The translations under genes and the position numbers were made by a program. A DNA stretch of 64,000 bases from RUG714 sp964623515 (GTDB taxonomy: Bacteria > Bacillota > Clostridia > Oscillospirales > Acutalibacteraceae): the NCBI GenBank assembly GCA_964623515.1, contig CAZURV010000003.1:1-64000 (forward strand), written 5' to 3'. The notes below the pieces were generated by a model, which saw nothing but the letters and a program-made list of their open reading frames with translations, did not search any database and was not told where the DNA came from. Below are positions 8,175 through 17,384 of this stretch, piece after piece (within the stretch, counting starts at the first letter, position 1; every line of letters begins with the position of its first letter).

Positions 8175-9467
8175 GTGGATAAAATTGTTATTCAGGGCGG
8201 CAATCGTTTAACAGGCGAGGTTACAATAGGCGGCGCTAAAAATGCAGTTGTTGCATTGCTCCCCGCTACGCTTTTGGCGCGTGATGTTGTAACGCTTGAA
8301 AATGTACCGTCAATCAGAGATGTTAATATTATGCTTGACGTTATGTCAAGGCTCGGAGCCATAGTTAACAGGGTTGATAAAACAACTTACCGTATAGATA
8401 CAACACATATCGGACCGCAGTCCGTACCGAATGATATTGCGAAACGTTTAAGGGCTTCTTATTATCTTATTGGTTCCATGCTCGGCGCTTTTAACAAAGC
8501 CGATGTTGCCTTGCCGGGCGGATGTGATTTTGGTGTAAGGCCGATTGATTTGCATATAAAAGGGTTCAGAAGCCTCGGCGCAAAAGTTGAGGTTGTAAAC
8601 GGTATGGTTAAAACGATTGCTGAAGACGGATTGACAGGTTCATCTATTTATATGGATGAGGTTTCTGTCGGAGCTACGATAAATGTTATGCTTGCGGCAG
8701 TTAAGGCCAGGGGATTAACAATAATTGAAAATGCGGCAAGGGAGCCGCATATCGTTGATCTTGCCAATTTTCTTAACCGTATGGGTGCAAACGTGCGTGG
8801 CGCGGGAACGGACGTTATAAAAATCAAAGGCGTGGAAAACCTGCACGGCTGTACCTATTCTGTTATTCCGGATCAGATTGAAGCCGGGACGTATATGGTA
8901 GCGGCGGCGGCAACCGGCGGCGATATTCTTATTAAGAATGTTACACCGAAGCATTTGGAAAGTATTACGGCAAAACTCATTGAATGCGGAGTTGACGTTG
9001 AGGAATTTGATGATGAAATCCGTGTTCGGAGAAATGAACCTCTCAAACCATGTAATATTAAAACAATGCCGCATCCCGGATTCCCTACCGATATGCAACC
9101 GCAGATTGTTACCCTGCTGTCTCTTGCAAACGGAACAAGTATTGTAACGGAGAGTGTGTGGGAAAGCAGATTCAGGTATGTTGACGAGCTTTCAAGGCTC
9201 GGAGCAAATGTGAAAGTTGAAGGCGGGAAAATGGCTGTTATACAGGGTGTTAAGAATTTTAAGGGAGCCTGTGTGAACGCAACCGACCTCAGAGCAGGCG
9301 CGGCTATGGTAATAGCCGGATTGTGTGCAGAGGGAGAAACGGAAATTGAAGATATATACCATATAGAACGCGGATATGAAGAAATTGTTTCAAAACTACG
9401 TGCGCTCGGCGCCAATATTGAAAAAAGATTCTATCCTGATGATGCAGAACTTCAGATAAGAGCATAA
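8175..9467 (+). CDS. murA: UDP-N-acetylglucosamine 1-carboxyvinyltransferase MurA
   Basis: A 430-residue enzyme of the first committed step of peptidoglycan synthesis, transferring enolpyruvate from PEP to UDP-GlcNAc. The start is a GTG at 8175, because GGGAGG ends six bases upstream; a TTG at 8157 lies before that site. KNAVVALLPATLLA near the N-terminus holds the PEP-binding lysine region. The catalytic loop is PGGCDFGVRPIDLHIKG with Cys117, the residue alkylated by fosfomycin, so this copy is the fosfomycin-sensitive form. The family's two-lobed inside-out barrel repeats fit. It is followed by its own strong terminator. Confidence 0.96.
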   Translation: MDKIVIQGGNRLTGEVTIGGAKNAVVALLPATLLARDVVTLENVPSIRDVNIMLDVMSRLGAIVNRVDKTTYRIDTTHIGPQSVPNDIAKRLRASYYLIGSMLGAFNKADVALPGGCDFGVRPIDLHIKGFRSLGAKVEVVNGMVKTIAEDGLTGSSIYMDEVSVGATINVMLAAVKARGLTIIENAAREPHIVDLANFLNRMGANVRGAGTDVIKIKGVENLHGCTYSVIPDQIEAGTYMVAAAATGGDILIKNVTPKHLESITAKLIECGVDVEEFDDEIRVRRNEPLKPCNIKTMPHPGFPTDMQPQIVTLLSLANGTSIVTESVWESRFRYVDELSRLGANVKVEGGKMAVIQGVKNFKGACVNATDLRAGAAMVIAGLCAEGETEIEDIYHIERGYEEIVSKLRALGANIEKRFYPDDAELQIRA

Positions 9468-9479
9468 AAGCAAACATTA

Positions 9480-9506
9480 AGCGATCCCGGCGGATCGCTT
9501 TTTTTG
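9480..9506 (+). terminator. intrinsic terminator after murA
   Basis: AGCGATCC, loop CGGC, GGATCGCT, then a run of seven Ts. It is twelve bases past the murA stop. Confidence 0.9.
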
Positions 9507-9613
9507 CGAATATGCTCGGCAGTATTTTTGACGGTAATGTAAAATAATTGTGGAGTTTTTCCGGCTTGCTTGATTTATTTTTAATGTATTGATATAATAT
9601 ATATATTATTTAT

Positions 9614-9782
9614 TATTCGCCGATGTCCCCCGCCTCTAAGGCGGCAGGGGCCATTTCAGAATTTCAGCGGGAGTGATAATTTCCCGCTGAAATCCTGAGG
9701 AGTGAACGCTCCCTGCGCAGGTTGCAATCGTTCGCAAGCCCCGTTTCAAACGAGTTTGATGGAGCAATGCTCCGATTTAAAT
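9614..9782 (+). repeat. structured interspersed repeat, copy 2
   Basis: Full-length copy between the murA terminator and the hydrolase gene. Compared with copy 1, the second hairpin changed from CAGTGGGAG/CTCCCACTG to CAGCGGGA/TCCCGCTG, and the fifth from TCAAG/CTTGA to TCAAAC/GTTTGA. Both are paired substitutions that keep the stem. The surrounding 9507-9855 holds no gene. Confidence 0.9.
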
Positions 9783-9855
9783 AATTTAAATATTTAATCA
9801 ATATGTAGATATAGGGTTAAACCTATTGATGAATATAAAGATATTTGGAGATTTT

Positions 9856-10650
9856 ATGGCTAAATTTTGTCCGCTGTTTTCAGGAAGCGACGGAAACTGC
9901 GTTTACATAGGTACGGGGAAAAACGGAATTTTGATAGATGCAGGCAGAAGCGCAAAACAGATAACCGAGGCTTTAAAAAGCAGGGATATCCCGGTTTCAT
10001 CTATCCGCGCGATATTTGTTACGCATGAACATATCGATCATACGAGAGGGTTACAGGTTTTTGCGGGGAGAAATTCTATCCCTGTTTACGCTACGGACGG
10101 AACAATACTCGGAATGAAAACGGCGCATATGGTTGACGACAGGGTTGAATTGCATTCGGTAAATAAAAATAACGGCGCGGAGATGAATGGTATACGGATT
10201 TCGTTCTTTCATACAAGCCATGATACAATTGAACCCTGCGGATATATTGCTGAGTTTGCTGACGGCAGAAAAGCGGCGATATGCACGGACTTGGGCGTTA
10301 TGACCGATGAGGTGCGGTGTGCTGTTGAGGGTTGCGATCTTGTTTTGCTCGAAAGCAATCATGATGTGCGGATGCTCGAAAACGGACCGTATCCATATTA
10401 TTTAAAACGAAGAATATTGGGGGAAAAAGGGCATCTCTGTAATGAAGCATGCTCGCAGGAGCTTGTCCGCCTTGCGGATAAGGGGACGTCGAGAATTTTT
10501 CTCGGGCATTTGAGCAGGGAAAACAATACGCCGGAACTCGCACTGGAAAGTGCAGTTTGCGCACTTACCCGGGCGGGATATAGAAAAGATTTTGATTACA
10601 GCATCAGCGCCTGTCCTCCCGTTAGCAGCGAAAAGGTACTTGTTTTCTGA
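9856..10650 (+). CDS. MBL-fold metallohydrolase, YycJ/WalJ type
   Basis: A 264-residue metallo-beta-lactamase-fold protein. The start is ATG 9856 with GGAG five bases before it; the ATG at 9829 has no ribosome site. The metal-binding motif is THEHIDH at about residues 55-61, with further ligands in HTSHD, CTDLG and FLGHLS. The N-terminus FCPLFSGSDGN is typical of YycJ/WalJ, proposed in Gram-positives to act on DNA ends or nucleic acids linked to cell-wall and replication control. It overlaps rlmH by one base (TGATG), the same gene pair seen in many Firmicutes. Confidence 0.85.
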   Translation: MAKFCPLFSGSDGNCVYIGTGKNGILIDAGRSAKQITEALKSRDIPVSSIRAIFVTHEHIDHTRGLQVFAGRNSIPVYATDGTILGMKTAHMVDDRVELHSVNKNNGAEMNGIRISFFHTSHDTIEPCGYIAEFADGRKAAICTDLGVMTDEVRCAVEGCDLVLLESNHDVRMLENGPYPYYLKRRILGEKGHLCNEACSQELVRLADKGTSRIFLGHLSRENNTPELALESAVCALTRAGYRKDFDYSISACPPVSSEKVLVF

Positions 10651-11132
10651 TGATGCATATAAAGATAATTGCAGTGGGCAGGCTAAAGGAAGAATACCTT
10701 CGCGCCGCGCAGTTGGAATATGTAAAAAGGCTGACTCCTTTTTGCAAAATTCAGATAACGGAGATTGCGGAGGCGCGCATAGGCGGCAAGCCGTCCCGTG
10801 CTGAGATTAAAAGTGCGCTGAAAAAGGAAGCGTCCTCAATTTTAAAAGAAATACCTTCCGATTCTTTTGTTTTTTCGATGTGTGTGGAGGGCAGAGCTTT
10901 TTCAAGTGTGGAATTTAGTGAAAAAATTGACCGCGCGGCGATTGCCGGTATAAGCAATATGGTTTTTATCATCGGTTCGTCTTTCGGACTGGATGAAGAA
11001 ATCAAACAGCAAAGTAGTCAACAAATTTCTTTTTCGTCTATGACATTTCCGCATCAGCTTATGCGGATTATGTTGCTTGAGCAAATATACAGAGCGTTTT
11101 CTATCCTTAACCATACAAAATATCACAAATAG
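10650..11132 (+). CDS. rlmH: 23S rRNA (pseudouridine1915-N3)-methyltransferase RlmH
   Basis: A 160-residue SPOUT-family methyltransferase that modifies pseudouridine 1915 in helix 69 of 23S rRNA. The N-terminus IKIIAVGRLKEEYLR and the C-terminal trefoil-knot motifs FIIGSSFGLDEE and QLMRIMLLEQIYRAF ending in YHK are characteristic. The length matches the family almost exactly. Translation is coupled to the preceding hydrolase through TGATG. A small membrane protein gene follows nine bases later. Confidence 0.95.
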   Translation: MMHIKIIAVGRLKEEYLRAAQLEYVKRLTPFCKIQITEIAEARIGGKPSRAEIKSALKKEASSILKEIPSDSFVFSMCVEGRAFSSVEFSEKIDRAAIAGISNMVFIIGSSFGLDEEIKQQSSQQISFSSMTFPHQLMRIMLLEQIYRAFSILNHTKYHK

Positions 11133-11141
11133 GAGGCTGTT

Positions 11142-11336
11142 ATGAAAAAACTTTCGGCGGCACGATTAATAGTCAGAGCATTTTTGATAAGCCTTGCAGT
11201 TTCTGCTGCCATCATGACTGCGGCGGGGATAGTTTATAAAGATTCGATTTACAAAATAACGTCCGCTGTTGCAGCAATGGCGGATGAGGAGTCCGCAGAA
11301 CTCTACAGAGGCGAGACGGGCGAATTATACAGTTGA
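11142..11336 (+). CDS. small single-pass membrane protein, function unknown
   Basis: A 64-residue protein, MKKLSAARLIVRAF..., with one hydrophobic helix at about 12-30, then a short acidic tail rich in Glu. A strong ribosome site (AGGAGG) five bases upstream of the ATG and a terminator just after it support a real gene, the last of the hydrolase-rlmH unit. I do not recognise a family. It could be a short membrane anchor or regulator. Confidence 0.65.
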   Translation: MKKLSAARLIVRAFLISLAVSAAIMTAAGIVYKDSIYKITSAVAAMADEESAELYRGETGELYS

Positions 11337-11370
11337 TTTTATTGATAAAAAATAACAAGATTCCGATTTT

Positions 11371-11406
11371 ATCCGCAGTGTATATGTGCTTACTGCGGAT
11401 TTTTTA
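11371..11406 (+). terminator. intrinsic terminator
   Basis: ATCCGCAGT and ACTGCGGAT pair around a short loop, followed by TTTTT. It ends the yycJ-rlmH-small-protein unit. Confidence 0.85.
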
Positions 11407-11547
11407 AAACAGTTAATGTGCGAGAAATTTGCAATATAGTTTAAAATCGGGAATCATAAAAAAACACTTTATCTTTATGACTTTATATATTATAATATAA
11501 AGTGATGTATTATCGGTTTGCGTTAAGAATTTGATTTGGAGTTTAAT

Positions 11548-14424
11548 ATGAAAAAGTTTGTTTCATTATTCACTGCGGGTGCGGTTTTACTGAGTTTGAT
11601 TTCGTGCTATGCCGTTCATTCTTTTGCTGAGGTGAGCGGAACGATTGCTTTAGATACGCCTGTTGCGGTAAACTGCACGAAAATCGGGAACTGGGATGTA
11701 CGCACTTTTATACCGAATGAAGACGGCATTTACATTTTTTCTTCATCGGGCAATTATGACACTTTGGGATATATAGCGCTTGCCGAGAATGAAGCAAGCA
11801 ATGAAAATATGTTTGATGACGGCGGGCAGAGCGGTAATTTTGCCTGCACATATAATATGAAAAAAGGAGTTGAATATTATCTCGGGTCAACGATTATCAG
11901 CGGTGAAACGGGAATTTATACCGTAAGTCTTGTAAAATTTGAGGCAAATTCCGGAATAATAACGCCGTTCACACAAGATCAGGTTGAACAGAGAACTCCG
12001 GTTACAACATCCATATGTCTTGACAATGAAACGGAATTTTATACATATACTCCGGATATTTCCGGAACATATGTGTTTCGCTGTGTGAGCGAATATGATA
12101 CGGACGGTTATTTATTTGATCAGTACTGGCGTCAGATCGGATATGATATGGACAGCGGAGACGGTGCGAATTTTGAAATTACCGCAGATTTAAATGCCGG
12201 CGAAATTTATTATTTCGGGTATTCAACGACCAGCAAGGACAAAATCAGCATAAATCTTTTTATGTATCGAACTCGTGCAATCAGCTCGGTTGAAACTTTT
12301 GCCGCTCCGTCAAAAACAGATTATATTCAAAATGTTGAATGCAAACCTGTCGGCGAAGATTTATATCAGGTTGATTTGAATATGCTCGGATTTAAATTCA
12401 GAGTGAATTACAGCAACGGAGAGTATGAACTATTCAGTTATACAATGTATTCAAAAATCAGAGGATTTTCCTGTGAAACTTCATATCAACTGGCACAGGG
12501 AACACATACTGTGCCGTATTCCTATATGGGAATCACAAGCTCTTTTGATATAAATGTTATAGATAATCCGGTTGATTCGGTTTCCGTCATTCAGCTTCCG
12601 GAGAATATCAACTATTATGATGAAGATGGGTTTACCGTCAATACAGGCACAGAGGAGATAACGCTTTTTAATGTGTCGGTAAAGAATATGATTCTTAAAG
12701 TCAATTATACAAACGGAACGTCGGAGAATATAAAAATTGAAGATGATTACGGCGTTTCCGTGAACTATTTTGATTATAAAAACAGCGAACATGCCCTGTC
12801 ACTTACGCATGGTGAAAATATTATAACCGTTTTGTATATGGAGCACGAGGTGAGCTTCAGCGTTTATCTGAAGTATAATGCCGATAACTGGGATTATGAA
12901 CTGTCGGCAGACGGCACATATGCCGTTGTAACGGCTTATAACGGCGAGGATACAGAAGCTATCATCCCCGAAATGCTTGGAGGGGTTCCCGTAACGGAAA
13001 TCGGCGAACAGTGTTTTTACGGCAGTACAGGGCTTCAATCGGTTCGTATGACTGACAGCATTACATCTATCGCATCTAAAGCCTTTTACGGTTGCGATAA
13101 TCTGACAGAAATCACGATTCCGCAAAATGTTACATCTATCGGAACAATGGCGTTTTACGGACTGAAGAAAGTTGAACATCTTTATTGGAACGCTACGGAG
13201 ATTGATTCCGTTTCGGATACTGATAATATATTTGCATATCTCGGTTCTGAAACCGAAAACGGAACGAGAGTGGAATTCGGCGGAACTTGTGCTGTTATCC
13301 CGTCTTCCTGCTTTTATATGAATGCAACATATACGCCGAATATAACAGAGATTATGATTGGAGAAAATGTTAAAACAATAGGGAATAATGCTTTCCGAAA
13401 TATTTCCGCGCTTAAAAAGGTTGAATGGAATGCGTTGAATGTGAATGATCTTGCGGCGAATGCAAATCTTTGGTACGGAAGCGGAACCGATGAACAGCCG
13501 TTCTGCGTTGTATTTGAAGCATCGGTTATAAATATTCCCGAATGTGCGTTTTTTGCGGCGTCCGCAGCAAGGGCTCCGAAAGTTGAATCCGTTTATATTT
13601 ACGGTAAAGAAACGACCATTGGAAACAATGCTTTCAAAAATTGTCCCGGAACGTTTTACTGCTATTACGGAACACCGGCAGATGAAGCACTTGATCAAAG
13701 CCTTTATACTGTTGAATACCTTGATCCTAAACTGGAATCGCTTACTGTAGCATCAAAACCCTCAAAGCTTAATTATACCGCAGGGGATGAACTTGACTTG
13801 TCGGGAATCGTGGCAGTCGCAGTGTTTACAGATGGCAGCATGGCGGATGTTTCAGATCAAATTGTGCCGGATTCGTCTTCTTTTGATATGATGACGCCGG
13901 GGGTTTATCTGTTGCGTGTTGATTATACATATATCGGTGTTACGAAGTCGGCTGAATTTGAAATTACAGTCGGTGATCCGCGTATTACGGGAATAGTTAT
14001 ATCATCGCTTCCCGATAAACTGGTTTACACTGTCGGCGATGTGCCTGATATTTCCGGTATAGCCGTAAATGCGGTATATTCCAATGGCACATATAAAGAT
14101 ATAACTTCGGATATTTCAGTATCTGATGTTGATATGTCATTTGCGGGTGAAAAAACGATAACGGTTTCCTGCGTTATAGATAACGTTTTATATTCGGACA
14201 AATATACCATAACCGTTGAGGAAAAAACGTTCCATCCATGCGATGTTGACTGCAACGGTATCGTGGACGTGGCGGATATATCTGTAATTCTTATCATTGA
14301 CAATTACGGTTATAGCGCTTCAGCTGCTGATAATGCGAGAAGCGATACTACGGGGGACGGATTGATTGACGCTGCCGACTTATCTAAAGTTATGCTTGCG
14401 GATTATTACGGGAAAACATTTTAA
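11548..14424 (+). CDS. secreted leucine-rich/Ig-like protein with C-terminal dockerin
   Basis: A 958-residue exported protein. The ATG at 11548 is used, with TTGGAG before it; a TTG at 11536 would begin inside that site. The signal peptide spans about residues 1-27; LISC inside it also fits a lipobox, so it may be a lipoprotein. Then come two repeated beta domains resembling PPC modules (to ~250), Ig-like regions, BspA-type LRR_5 repeats (~460-720, e.g. ITSIASKAFYGCDNLTEITIP), two Big_3 Ig-like domains, and at about 897-958 a type I dockerin. Its two calcium loops read DVDCNGIVDVAD and DTTGDGLIDAAD. Dockerins bind cohesins, so this non-catalytic protein is predicted to join a cellulosome-like or cohesin surface assembly. 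Confidence 0.85.
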   Translation: MKKFVSLFTAGAVLLSLISCYAVHSFAEVSGTIALDTPVAVNCTKIGNWDVRTFIPNEDGIYIFSSSGNYDTLGYIALAENEASNENMFDDGGQSGNFACTYNMKKGVEYYLGSTIISGETGIYTVSLVKFEANSGIITPFTQDQVEQRTPVTTSICLDNETEFYTYTPDISGTYVFRCVSEYDTDGYLFDQYWRQIGYDMDSGDGANFEITADLNAGEIYYFGYSTTSKDKISINLFMYRTRAISSVETFAAPSKTDYIQNVECKPVGEDLYQVDLNMLGFKFRVNYSNGEYELFSYTMYSKIRGFSCETSYQLAQGTHTVPYSYMGITSSFDINVIDNPVDSVSVIQLPENINYYDEDGFTVNTGTEEITLFNVSVKNMILKVNYTNGTSENIKIEDDYGVSVNYFDYKNSEHALSLTHGENIITVLYMEHEVSFSVYLKYNADNWDYELSADGTYAVVTAYNGEDTEAIIPEMLGGVPVTEIGEQCFYGSTGLQSVRMTDSITSIASKAFYGCDNLTEITIPQNVTSIGTMAFYGLKKVEHLYWNATEIDSVSDTDNIFAYLGSETENGTRVEFGGTCAVIPSSCFYMNATYTPNITEIMIGENVKTIGNNAFRNISALKKVEWNALNVNDLAANANLWYGSGTDEQPFCVVFEASVINIPECAFFAASAARAPKVESVYIYGKETTIGNNAFKNCPGTFYCYYGTPADEALDQSLYTVEYLDPKLESLTVASKPSKLNYTAGDELDLSGIVAVAVFTDGSMADVSDQIVPDSSSFDMMTPGVYLLRVDYTYIGVTKSAEFEITVGDPRITGIVISSLPDKLVYTVGDVPDISGIAVNAVYSNGTYKDITSDISVSDVDMSFAGEKTITVSCVIDNVLYSDKYTITVEEKTFHPCDVDCNGIVDVADISVILIIDNYGYSASAADNARSDTTGDGLIDAADLSKVMLADYYGKTF

Positions 14425-14437
14425 AGGGGAAATATAA

Positions 14438-15802
14438 ATGAGAAAGATTCTTTCGTTTGTTCTTGCTGCGCTTTTACTATGTAGCGTCTGCACATCTGCC
14501 GCCGGCGCTGTTGTAACAGGGGATTTTGAATATGAAACAAGCAACGGAGAATTGGTTTTAACAAAATATGCCGGAAGCGGCGGTAAGGTAACGATTCCCT
14601 CAAGCGTAGGCGGTAAAGACGTTGTAAGACTGGAAGACAGCGCTTTTGCCGAAAGCGACATTACCGGCGTTTCAATTCCAGGGAGCGTTCGTGAAATTGG
14701 AGATAATTGCTTTAAAAACTGCACGCATCTGTCTTTTGCGGTTGTTCCGGACTCGGTTGTTTACATCGGATATGATGCTTTTTCCGTTAATTCATCCGAT
14801 TTTAAATTGCGTTGCTACAAGGATTCCTATGCGCAGCAGTATGCGCTCAACAACGATATACAAATAACGTTACTGCTCCCCATTCCGGAAGCTAAAATAT
14901 CTGCGCTTAAACCAAATCAGCTTCATCTGAGCTGGGAAAAGGTGGAAAACGCCGAGGAATACTATATTTACCGTGTTTCGGACAGTGGAGAAAAAATTAA
15001 AATCGCTTCAACAGAGAAACTTAGTTATGATGTTACCGGATTGGACGGAAACAGCGAGTATAAATATTATGTGAGAGCAATTGGGGACGAAGAGACAGGA
15101 GAAGCCAGCGAATTTAATGAGCTTTATATTTTAACGGCAAGGACGCTTTGCGACAGACCAAGAGTAAAAGCATATTACGGAACAGATTCGGTGCGCCTTA
15201 CCTGGGACAGCATTGACGGCGCAAAATCATATAGGATTTACCGCATTGAAAAAGGAAAACGGAAACTGCTGAAAGAGAGTACAGAGACGGAATATCTTTA
15301 TTCAAATCTCCAAACAGGCGTAGACCTTGTGTTTTTTGTCAGTTCCGTTGATTCGAGCGGTGTGGAAACACAGTATGACGAAAAATATCTGATAAAAACT
15401 TCAACAATATGCCGTGCGCCGAAATTCAGCGCTGTTGCTTCCTGGCGGTCGATAGATGTGGAATGGGAACAAGTTGAGGGTGCAAAATATTACACTGTGT
15501 TTATCGCTTCTGGCGATAAAGAAGGATATACGATTGTTGAGGAAATAACAGATCCGGAACAAACCACATATACCATAGGCGGCAAGCTTTCGCCGATGAA
15601 AACGTACAGAGTTCTCGTGAGAGCATTCAATGAATATGATGACGGAAGTGCTTATACGGAAAACGATGCCGCAATATGCAGAATCAAAGGCTTTTATATA
15701 TATGCGGCGGCAGGCGCTTTCATAGTTGTTGCGGCAATAACGGTTGTGATTCTGCTGATTATCAAAAAACGCAGAAGCCAGTATGAGGTTAACTGCGGAT
15801 AA
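14438..15802 (+). CDS. cell-surface LRR/fibronectin-III protein with C-terminal membrane anchor
   Basis: A 454-residue protein starting 13 bases after the dockerin protein, with AAAGGGGAAA as ribosome site, so probably co-transcribed. The signal peptide covers about 1-26. A short LRR_5 (BspA-like) region follows (VRLEDSAFAESDITGVSIPG). Three fibronectin type III-like repeats come next, each with a W and a YxIYR/YYTVF strand (LSWEKVENAEEYYIYRV; LTWDSIDGAKSYRIYRI; VEWEQVEGAKYYTVFI). A single helix near 425-448 followed by KKRR is a membrane anchor with a short cytoplasmic tail. An adhesion or scaffold role is inferred. Confidence 0.8.
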   Translation: MRKILSFVLAALLLCSVCTSAAGAVVTGDFEYETSNGELVLTKYAGSGGKVTIPSSVGGKDVVRLEDSAFAESDITGVSIPGSVREIGDNCFKNCTHLSFAVVPDSVVYIGYDAFSVNSSDFKLRCYKDSYAQQYALNNDIQITLLLPIPEAKISALKPNQLHLSWEKVENAEEYYIYRVSDSGEKIKIASTEKLSYDVTGLDGNSEYKYYVRAIGDEETGEASEFNELYILTARTLCDRPRVKAYYGTDSVRLTWDSIDGAKSYRIYRIEKGKRKLLKESTETEYLYSNLQTGVDLVFFVSSVDSSGVETQYDEKYLIKTSTICRAPKFSAVASWRSIDVEWEQVEGAKYYTVFIASGDKEGYTIVEEITDPEQTTYTIGGKLSPMKTYRVLVRAFNEYDDGSAYTENDAAICRIKGFYIYAAAGAFIVVAAITVVILLIIKKRRSQYEVNCG

Positions 15803-15870
15803 ACATAAGGTTAAACCGAATATATACAAAAGTAATCTGATTTCATATAATATTTTGGCGAATTGTGCTA

Positions 15871-15899
15871 TTGACGAAACTTTATATTAACTTTATAAT
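15871..15899 (+). promoter_or_regulatory. sigma-A-type promoter of the purine operon
   Basis: TTGACG at 15871-15876, a 17-base spacer, and TATAAT at 15894-15899. It is placed about 30 bases before the riboswitch P1 stem, so transcription would start just upstream of the aptamer. Confidence 0.85.
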
Positions 15900-15927
15900 G
15901 AAATCAAAGGGTTAAACCAACCCTCAA

Positions 15928-16025
15928 CCTTTGAAACTGACGGAAAGGTCTGTATGTTGCAGATTGATTGTGGAAGGAACCACAGGGGAACAAAGGTAAA
16001 ATATTCAGCCGACCGTCTGGGCAGT
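15928..16025 (+). promoter_or_regulatory. ZTP (pfl) riboswitch aptamer
   Basis: The P1 strands CCTTTG (15928-15933) and CAAAGG (15991-15996) enclose the conserved GAAACTGACGG and the GTGGAAGGAACCACAGGGG segment. Downstream is the invariant pfl 3' half, GCCGACCGTCTGGGCAG (16009-16025). Known ZTP riboswitches sense AICAR 5'-triphosphate or ZMP, which build up when 10-formyl-tetrahydrofolate is short, and turn on purine and one-carbon genes. That matches the operon downstream. The terminator stem begins inside the CTGGGCAG of the aptamer, so ligand binding should block termination. Confidence 0.9.
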
Positions 16026-16058
16026 CTTATTCAAAGGAATAGGACTGCCCGGTTTTTT
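16019..16058 (+). terminator. riboswitch expression-platform terminator
   Basis: GGGCAGTCTTATTC pairs with GGAATAGGACTGCCC (one G-U), followed by GGTTTTTT. Its 5' arm overlaps the GGGCAG of the ZTP aptamer pseudoknot, so aptamer and terminator are mutually exclusive. Confidence 0.9.
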
Positions 16059-16160
16059 ATCGGTAATGCAGAAAAATCGGTGCGTTTCCAAGCAATTTGA
16101 ACAAATCAAGCTTGGTCCGGCACGGAAAAGTTGCGGTTATATCCAAACGGAGGTCAAGTA

Positions 16161-16652
16161 ATGAAAAAAGTGGGCATTATTATGGGGAGCGACAGTGATT
16201 TGCCTGTTGTTGAAAAAGCCATAAAAACTTTGAAAGAATTTGAGATACCATATGAGGTGCATGTATTTTCTGCGCACAGAACGCCTGATGAAGCCAAAGA
16301 TTTTGCCGTTAACGCACAGGGGAACGGATTCGGCGCGATTATCGCGGCTGCCGGAATGGCTGCTCATCTTGCCGGTGCGATTGCGGCGAATACCGTTTTA
16401 CCGGTTATAGGCATACCAATCAAATCAAAATTAGAGGGTGTTGATGCACTTTTGTCTACCGTTATGATGCCTCCGGGGATACCGGTTGCAACTGTCGGGA
16501 TAGACAGTGCAGTCAACGCCGCTTTACTTTCTGTACAGATTCTTGCGGTAAGCGACAGTGCACTTTCCGAAAAACTTAAAGTGTCGCGCAGAAAAGCGGC
16601 GGAAAAAGTTTTGGAAAAAAATAAAAAAATGGAAGAAAAATTCAATAAATAA
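16161..16652 (+). CDS. purE: N5-carboxyaminoimidazole ribonucleotide mutase PurE
   Basis: A 163-residue class I PurE, converting N5-CAIR to CAIR in purine synthesis. The start is ATG 16161, eight bases after GGAGG; an upstream in-frame start at 16131 lies ahead of that site. GSDSDLPVVEKA near the N-terminus and the active-site loop SAHRTPDE (about residues 40-47) are diagnostic, and the AAGMAAHLAG segment follows. Class I PurE normally works with PurK, which is not in this operon, so PurK is elsewhere or the CO2-dependent reaction is used. First gene of the riboswitch-controlled operon. Confidence 0.95.
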   Translation: MKKVGIIMGSDSDLPVVEKAIKTLKEFEIPYEVHVFSAHRTPDEAKDFAVNAQGNGFGAIIAAAGMAAHLAGAIAANTVLPVIGIPIKSKLEGVDALLSTVMMPPGIPVATVGIDSAVNAALLSVQILAVSDSALSEKLKVSRRKAAEKVLEKNKKMEEKFNK

Positions 16653-16667
16653 AAGGGAGTAAACGTT

Positions 16668-17378
16668 ATGGAAAAGAAAGAACTTATGTACGAAGGAAAA
16701 GCAAAAAAAGTTTTCTCTGCCGGAAATCCAGATTATTGCATTGTTTCATACAAAGATGACGCAACAGCTTTTAACGGATTGAAAAAAGGAACGATTGCCG
16801 GCAAGGGCGTTGTGAACAATAAGATGAGCAATTATCTGATGCAGCTTCTTGAAAAGCAGGGCGTTCCGACGCATTTTGTTGAAGAACTGAACGATCGTGA
16901 AACAGTTGTTAAAAAAGTAAAAATCATTCCGCTCGAAGTGATTGTCAGAAACATTGCGGCAGGGTCTTTTTCAAAAAGATTCGGTGTTGAAGAGGGAACC
17001 AAGCTCCTTTGTCCCACGCTTGAATATTGTTATAAAGACGATGATTTGGGAGATCCGATGGTAAATTCATACCATATTCTTGCGTGTGGCTGGGCAAGCC
17101 AGGAAGACCTGGACACAATCAGCAAATATACTTTTATGGTTAACGATTTTTTGAAATCGTTTTTTGCGAAGATAAACGTTGAACTTGTTGACTTTAAAAT
17201 AGAGTTCGGAAAAACAGCGGACGGAACAATCGTTCTTGCAGATGAGATTTCACCCGATACCTGTCGTTTCTGGGATGCACAAACGCATGAAAAACTGGAT
17301 AAAGACCGTTTCCGCAGAGATATGGGCGGCGTTGAAGGCGCATATCAGGAAATGATGAAAAGAGTTTTCGGAGAATAA
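16668..17378 (+). CDS. purC: SAICAR synthetase PurC
   Basis: A 236-residue ATP-dependent ligase joining CAIR and aspartate. YEGKAKKVF at the N-terminus, then EVIVRNIAAGSFSKRFG and LVDFKIEFGK with LADEISPDTCRFWD, are the standard PurC motifs for nucleotide, CAIR and magnesium binding. The length is typical. It lies 15 bases after purE with GGGAG as ribosome site, and six bases before purF. Confidence 0.96.
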   Translation: MEKKELMYEGKAKKVFSAGNPDYCIVSYKDDATAFNGLKKGTIAGKGVVNNKMSNYLMQLLEKQGVPTHFVEELNDRETVVKKVKIIPLEVIVRNIAAGSFSKRFGVEEGTKLLCPTLEYCYKDDDLGDPMVNSYHILACGWASQEDLDTISKYTFMVNDFLKSFFAKINVELVDFKIEFGKTADGTIVLADEISPDTCRFWDAQTHEKLDKDRFRRDMGGVEGAYQEMMKRVFGE

Positions 17379-17384
17379 AAGCAT

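Noticed and set aside
12799..13698. 299-codon minus-strand frame in the dockerin protein
   Set aside because: Shadow of LRR repeats; arginine- and cysteine-rich without domain content.
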